This document shows, one piece after another, positions 57,995-64,000 of a stretch of DNA of 64,000 bases. Position numbers and translations under genes: made by a program. The stretch spans positions 132,378,018 to 132,442,017 of the forward strand of contig CM043968.1 in the NCBI GenBank assembly GCA_014529385.2, given 5' to 3'. This DNA is from Adiantum capillus-veneris. Its lineage: Eukaryota; Streptophyta; Polypodiopsida; Polypodiales; Pteridaceae. The notes beneath the pieces were generated by a model. That model was not told where the DNA came from. It searched no databases and saw only the letters and a list, made by a program, of their open reading frames with translations. Each line of letters opens with the position of its first letter. The stretch's first letter is position 1.

Positions 57995-59278
57995 TCATTC
58001 ATGATCAACAACAGCAAAAAGCGATATGAGACTCGAACCGTCACAAGTCTCCTCATCCTTCACCAACACTTCTTGATCCACACACAAGTCATCTTTCTCG
58101 ACCATCATTAACCTGGCATGATACAATTTAAGACGCAATCCATTTACCCTTGACTTATGTAGAACCCCATCCAGGTTAGCCAAGTGATATGTACCATTTG
58201 GGAAACACTCCACTACCTTGAAAGGGCCTTCCCACTTAATTTGAAACTTCTTTTGGAAGGTGTTGTCCAGCTTACTGTTGTAGCACAAAACCAAGTCATG
58301 CTTCTTGATACCCTTACTTTTGACCTTTTCATTTATCTTTGCCAAAGCTTTCTCTTGCATCTGCCCATAATGCTCCAATGAGCTCATCCTATCCAACTGA
58401 ACCTCTTGTAACTGCAAGAGCCTCTCTTTGAATGCATCACTAGGCGGCTCAAGTAACTTCTCTAACATCTTGACAGCAGGAAACTCTACTTCCACAGGCA
58501 ATAGTGCTTCCTTTCCATACACCAAATGAAATGGCGTAAACCCTGTACCTGTCTTCACTGAAGTACGGTAAGCCCATAATGCACCAGGCAATTCCAAATC
58601 CCAATTATTTCCTTGGTGCTCTGTCACTTTCGAAAGAATTTGCACCAACTCACCATTGAATCTTTCATTTAAGCCATTACACTGTGGGTAATAAGGAGTG
58701 GTATGCTGGTGCCTAATCTTCATCTTCGCGCATAAAAAGTCTAGCAGTTTAGCTCTAAATCCTGGGCCCTTATTTGAAAGTAGCTCCAATGGCACCCCAA
58801 ACTTGCAACATATTTCATCGTACACAAATTTTTCCACATGCTTTGCAGTAATCTGTTTTACTGCTATAGCCTCTGCCCATCTAGAGAGATAGTCCACTGC
58901 AGTCAAAATATAGCTTTTGCCCCTGCTTGTGATAGGTAATGGGCCTATTGCATCAATCCCCCACTTTTCAAATACATCAAATGCCATAATGGTTTTTCGT
59001 AACTCTGGCTTCAACACTCTGTTTCCAAATGCTTGACACCTATTGCAAGACCTACACCAATGGTGAACATCCTTGTGCAAACTAGGACATACATACCCCT
59101 CTTGCAAGATCTTATGCAAGGTGATCTTTAGAGAAAAATGGCCGCCACATGTGCCTTCATGATTCTCTTCCAACACTCTGTAAAGCTCCTCCCTCCAAGG
59201 TACACGTCTCAACACGAGATCAGCCCCTTTCATGTACAAGACATCACCAATCAATTTGTACCTGTATGTTCTACGCAC
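57995..59278 (-). pseudogene. Element G integrase
   Basis: About 427 codons. HHCC module (GGHFSLKI ... CRSCNRCQAFG), first catalytic Asp in WGIDAIGPLP, the second position reads LSNKGPGF with Asn (codon AAT near 58775) where B has Asp, and Glu in CNGLNERFNG. The C-terminal domain is complete, stop at 57995. The Asp-to-Asn change alone would be expected to abolish strand transfer. A frameshift near 59260 separates it from RNase H. Confidence 0.85.
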
Positions 59279-61779
59279 AAAGCCATATTTCTTAGACTTC
59301 TGAATCTCCTTAGCAAAAAATCCTCTTCTTGAGCCAAACTTTCATGGCCATGATAAAGAGGTAAAGTGGTCCTCAACACAAATAGCTCCCCAACCATGCT
59401 TTGAGCTGCTTCATGTGCCTCTCCATTTAGAGAACGTTCTATGTGTCTGATGCTCCATGCTTCAAACTTTTTTAACAGACCTTTAATTCTGAAACACATT
59501 TCCTTCAATGAGATGTTCTTGCTCTTCCACACACCCAGCACTTGCTTCACCACTAACAAGGCATCACCTTTTATGCTCAACCTTCGAACCCCATGCTTCA
59601 AAAAAATGTGTGATCTGGCTTCCAGAGTAGCATATTCAGCCTCATTGTTACTATGAGCATCCAATTTGAACCCCCTCTTGCATACTAGCTTCCCCTCTGG
59701 ATCATAAAGTGCTATACCCCCTGAAGCTGCACCATGGCTCTTTCTGTATGAACCATCAAAGAACAACGCATGTGCATTGCTGATCTGTGACACTTCTTCA
59801 ACTACCTTTCTCACCACCTCTTCCTTAACAATAAGGGGATTCTCCTTGTAGGTCAACAAATCGGCTAGGGTAGCTCTTGTACTGTCTTCCACTAAAAAAG
59901 AGAACTCGAACTCTTGCAGGTCAATTACCCATTTCTTGACCACATTTGACATGTTAGTGCCATTAATTAACAGTAGCAAAAAGGCATAACTCGTCAAGAA
60001 AACAAAAGGTCGTGGTAGCAAGTAATGACGAAATTGTCGACGACAAGCAAATATTACACTGGCCATCACTAGCTCTACTTCCGAGAATTTTCTCTCTGCT
60101 ACCAACTTCACTCGGCTTGCACAATATACTGGCCTCATATAATGGCTGCCCTTCCCCTTTTGCAATAGCATGGCTCCAATGGCATCATCCCCTACTGATG
60201 GATTTACATAAAACACTTTCTCCCAATCAGGAGCCTGCATGGCTGACAACCCCCCTAACACCTCTTTCACCTCTTGAAACACTTCTTCACACTTGTCATC
60301 CCATTGCAATGGATCATGCTTTGCCACTTGCTGTAATTTATAAAGAAGCTACAAAGACAATGGAATAAACCGTGCCATGTACTTCACTTTGTGTATAAAG
60401 GTTGCCAATTGCTTCGTACTCGTAGGTGATGGAAGAAGATTAATAGACTTAACCTTATCTGGATCAGCCTCAATGCCATTTTCTGACACCATGTGGCCCA
60501 ATAACTTCACCCTTGGCTGTGCTAGATGACATTTCTTTGGATTTAGTTGTCCTCCACATTCATCATATCGAGCCAATACCATCTGCAACTTCTCATGGTG
60601 TGCAGCCCTACTGCTGTAGACACAGAAGTCATCCATAAAAGCTTTAACACAACTGCCAATGAATGGTTCCATTACCCAATTTTCTCTCTCTTGATAGAAA
60701 GATGGTCCATTTGACAACCCAAATGGCAATACCCTGTAGCAATAACAGCCCCATGGCGTAATGAAAGTTGTATTTGTTCGGTCTTTAAGAGCAATCTTCA
60801 ATTGAAAATAGCCTGAAAAACCATCACATACACTGTACCTCTCATAACCTACCATTGAATCCAAGATCTGATCAATGAATGGAAGAGGATATGGGGTTTT
60901 CTTAGTGTCTCCATTTAAGGGTTTAAAATCTACACAAATCCTCCACTTCCCATCCTTCTTTGGACTGACTACTACTAGACTCACCCATTCTGTGGTCTCC
61001 AGAGGGACTATGAACCCTGCCTTCAATAACTTGTCCACCTCTTCCCACAATGCTGCCATCTGCTCTTGACCCATCCTTCTTAGCCTTTGTGGCACTGGCT
61101 TAGCACCCTCTTTCAGCTCTATATGCATCTCTTCGCCCTTGAACCCTCTGATCTCTTCATATGAAGTAATGAACAAATCAAGAAAACTAGCCAGCATGTG
61201 CAAATATATCTCCTTCTCCATGGTTGAGAGGTCTCCACTGATCATTTGTGTCATCAATTCCTGCTTCTTTGACAACTCAACCTTGGTTTGCATCAGCCCT
61301 TCAATGACTTTATAAGGACCTTCACTTGCATCTTCAACCTCATTTGCAAATGCGACTACACCAGACTCCTGGATTCCATTGTCCATCAAAAGAAATGCAA
61401 CATCAATATCCTCATCACTGCTGGTAGTACTATCATTGTCCTCCGCTATCACTGTGGAATAGTCTTCATCACTAGACTCATCCTCATCTTCATAAAGCTC
61501 CTCCAACCGTTTCCTTGTGTTCATATTGTAAAGCTTCTTGGCACCTGTCCTTCCATAGAAGCTAATCGTACCACGTCTCCAATCTTGAACAGCTCCCACT
61601 ACATGTAACCATGGTCTGCCCAGTATAATAGGATATGCTCTTAACCCTGCTGGCATCACATGAAAATCAACCACCGCCTTTGCATCATATGCCTCCACTT
61701 TTAAGCTCTTTACAACACCCAAACATTTTACCTTTTGATGGTTTGCCAATCTAATTCGGAAGCCTGACACCCCAGTCAC
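59251..61779 (-). pseudogene. pol: Element G protease end, RT, RNase H and second RNase H
   Basis: Frame from 61779: end of protease (IILGRPWLHVV, about 61620), acidic Asp/Glu/Ser linker (about 61500-61390), RT (LLKAGFIVPLETTEWVSLVV, WRICVDFKPLN, DGFSGYFQL) with FMDD near 60635, stop at 60349. Reopens at 60327 in the same frame: RNase H (DDAIGAMLLQ, PVYCASR) and second RNase H (LFFDGSYRKSHG, HSNNEAEYATL, IKGDALLVV, ending LNGEAHEAAQ). Same arrangement as B. Confidence 0.85.
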
Positions 61780-62015
61780 ACTGTAAGGCCCATCTTGTCA
61801 ACGCATGAGTGTGTTATGACACATATTTGGGCTCCACCGTCCACATAACCTTGTCCCAGGTTTTTTCTTTTATGCCACACATCTACTATTGGAAAAATTT
61901 CTGGTAGCTCATCCATCGCCAACACCTTCAGTGAACCTCTCTCTGGCTCTTTCTCCATTGGGTTAACCATCCTCTTCCATTATCGCTTTAGCTTAGGCAC
62001 CATCTCTATGAGCTA
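61776..62015 (-). pseudogene. Element G protease, first half
   Basis: Same frame as gag. Contains FPIVDVWHKRKN and the active-site loop VDGGAQICVIT, then a stop at 61776; the domain continues one frame over in 61779-60349. Stops also near 61983 and at 62013. DGG active site as in B. Confidence 0.75.
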
Positions 62016-63326
62016 CCCAAAAGTAACATCTTCTTTCCTGCTCGTCAGATCCTCCTTCAAATCATAGCTTAATTGCCCATCCCCTAGTGGAAAATCCGAA
62101 ACATGAAACTTGCGACGAGCCCTCCTTTTCCTCTTAGCCTTGACATCCTCGCCTTCATGGCTCTTTCCGTTATTTTTACTAGGACCTGGGGCACTTCTTC
62201 CTTCCTTTTCCTCTGTGGTCCTCTTCCCAATAGGCATCACTAATGTATCCTCTAGCTTTGATGCCTTCTCCAAGGTGACTACACTTAGCACTTTTGTCTT
62301 TCCCTTTTCCTCTTGGGTTAATCCACTGGTTCCTTCCTCTCCCTTAATTTTGATTCCATAATCATTGGACCTAGTTAGCACCTGTCTTGGCAATGGATAC
62401 ATGTCTGCCCCCATCCTTGGTGTCTTATCACATTGCGGGTTGATGTGGCCCAACTCTCCACAATTGTAACAGGTGGGCGTCTGCCTCCAGAACCTACCAT
62501 TGCTTTGTCCAGCACCATTCCTAGGCCTTTCTTCACCTCTTGGCTGATTTTCAAACCTCCCTGGTCCTCGATTATATCCCACATGACCTAGCATGTTTAG
62601 GTTGAGATTCTTCATTAAATCTACCACTTGCCTCATGTCTTGCCTTAGCCCATCATCTTGCACTACTGTAGTGACAACTATTGGCATAACCTGAGGAGTA
62701 ACAACAACCACTGGTTCATGATGAACCCGACCTTGCGGAGAATCCATAGGCTAAAATTTAGACCTCATGGGCAAAGACTCCACCCCTAACTGGCTCATTT
62801 TTCTCAACTTCCACTCTTTGTTCCTTGCTACCTCTAGTGCATCTTCATATGTCCTCGGCTTCTTTAGCTCCACTCTCCAACGTATATTCTCCCAAAGACC
62901 AGCCAAGAACCTGTCCTTCTTCATCATGTCAGGCGGGGGTACTTGTGGTGCTAAGGCCTTACAAATCCTCTCCCATGCCAATGAGAACTTACGTATATAC
63001 GCATCTACTGGCTTACCTTCCTTTTGCACTAAAGCTTGTACTTCTTGCCACACTTTGTCAGGATCTTCTGTCTTCACAAACTCCACTTCCAATCCATGTC
63101 GTAGATTGTCCCAACTCAACCTTACGGGTGGATCAACCACACGCAACTCCTCTTCAAATGCTTTGGACCAAACTCGTGCATCACTCTTCAAAAAAATTTG
63201 GAGAAGAGGTAACATCTACGCCGGGTCATGAATCTAGTTGCTAATGCAGGCAATCTCCATCTTTTCCAAAAAGTCTTCCACATCTTCATCACTTCTTCCA
63301 TGAAACTCCGGATAAGAGAAAGCCAT
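62013..63326 (-). pseudogene. gag: Element G gag
   Basis: Start at 63326 (MAFSYPEFHG), aligning with B gag. In-frame stops at about 63236-63234, 63218-63216 and 62753-62751, all in one frame. The capsid domain (KSDARVWSKAF, FLAGLWENIRW) is followed by an Asn/Gly-rich stretch and a zinc knuckle CYNCGELGHINPQC (near 62450). The frame ends at 62013 in the protease linker. Confidence 0.8.
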
Positions 63327-63432
63327 GGCTACCCAAGTTACGATGCTTTGAGAACCCCTTCGAACACAAGTAAAGCAAGAACCCAAAACTTTTGACTGAC
63401 TCAATTCGCAGAAACTTCAATGGAGCTCAACT

Positions 63433-63648
63433 TTAGATAAGGACAAACACATGCACATCAAATGAGTTTTCATAGTTAATCATCTGAATTACAACAGGCA
63501 AAGGACATTCCAACTCTCTTAATCTTCTTGGCCCAAACATAACGACTATGCGTTGCTGGAAAAAAATCTTCCTGGACACATGAACATTTATCTGGATTCT
63601 TTGAGTTAAGTGAAAAGGAGTGAATTGAGGGCCATTTTGATCATCCAT
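63433..63648 (-). CDS. Short conserved ORF, unknown function (copy 2)
   Basis: 71 codons from MDDQNG; the frame is open 22 codons further up to 63714. It aligns without gaps to 31674-31892 (shared PFH, INV, SRKI, FQQRIV, NSFDVH). It lies 107 bp upstream of G gag on the same strand, so it may be a leader ORF of G or part of an older sequence. No domain recognised. Confidence 0.4.
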   Translation of the reverse strand: MDDQNGPQFTPFHLTQRIQINVHVSRKIFFQQRIVVMFGPRRLRELECPLPVVIQMINYENSFDVHVFVLI

Positions 63649-64000
63649 TAAAGCCAACCTCCCAAGAAGGCACACCTGACTTATCCTCTGATTTTGCCAA
63701 AATTTCAGCAGCATAACAACATAAATGGCTTAAAAGACCAAAAAAACATCCATCACAACTTGGAAAAATTTTGGTAGAGTTTCCCCAGAAGTAGAGTTGT
63801 TTGAACCCAAAATATAGATTGTATATGTATGCATAAATTGCCAACAATAGAAGCCGAGCATCAAGTAGGAATCACTAGTACATAGCCTATGGCGAGGTCA
63901 CGAAAAGGGTGCTCCATCTACCTGTATCACCTACACATTTGAGAATCCCCCAGCTCAATAAAACCTCACGCTATCGACCCTCACACGAAGGCTTATGCAA
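63649..64000 (-). other. Right end of window, leader of G or flank
   Basis: No feature recognised beyond short chance open frames. The 5' LTR and primer-binding site of G are expected further right. Confidence 0.5.

Larger units (their letters stand above)
56813..64000 (-). mobile_element. Element G: Tat-like gypsy, 5' end outside window
   Basis: Minus strand. Probable 3' LTR (56813-57966), polypurine tract, integrase, second RNase H, RNase H, RT, protease, gag and leader, running off the right edge. Protein order and motifs match element B. Several stops and frameshifts. Confidence 0.8.

Overview
This 64 kb window is plant nuclear DNA made almost entirely of LTR retrotransposons. I see no convincing host gene, rRNA, tRNA or CRISPR array. 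Evidence for a plant, probably an angiosperm: Ty1/copia elements primed at a TGGTATCAGAGC site (initiator-Met tRNA type), Tat-like Ty3/gypsy elements with a second RNase H domain, and intergenic DNA rich in GA, CT and CA microsatellites. The species cannot be named from the sequence.

Layout. (1) 1-3590: repeat A1, which holds a minus-strand LTR and a plus-strand gypsy integrase relic (H). (2) 3591-12670: element B, a plus-strand Tat-like gypsy with both LTRs, its 5' LTR cut short. (3) 12671-18380: C1, a minus-strand gypsy remnant with gag and protease but no reverse transcriptase or integrase. (4) 18381-21964: no genes; CCAAT-rich and TG-rich stretches. (5) 21965-31294: A2, a second copy of A1, split by copia element D (24813-30283, minus), which is young, has a CAATT target duplication, and has a polyprotein broken by a single stop. 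(6) 31295-32994: no TE polyprotein, but a short conserved ORF and a 37-bp tandem repeat. (7) 32995-56790: a three-level nest. Gypsy F (minus) was hit by copia E (plus, 34024-52068, target duplication GGCAT), which was in turn hit by gypsy C2 (minus, 39007-51297). (8) 56813-64000: element G, a minus-strand Tat-like gypsy that appears to have landed in the gag of F.

How the parts fit. Each element encodes the usual set (gag, aspartic protease, reverse transcriptase, RNase H, integrase), but all show stops, frameshifts or interruptions, so none looks autonomous. D is nearest to intact. The most unusual content is in the C family. Its gag carries four zinc knuckles, three with non-standard spacing. 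The C2 pol frame runs past integrase through a charged, probably coiled-coil segment into a second retropepsin-like domain, then a tail with repeated Trp-x-Pro-Lys motifs and a separate 152-codon acidic ORF before the polypurine tract. The paired copies (C1/C2, A1/A2 and three LTR pairs) allow the order of events and the type of decay to be read from this window alone.
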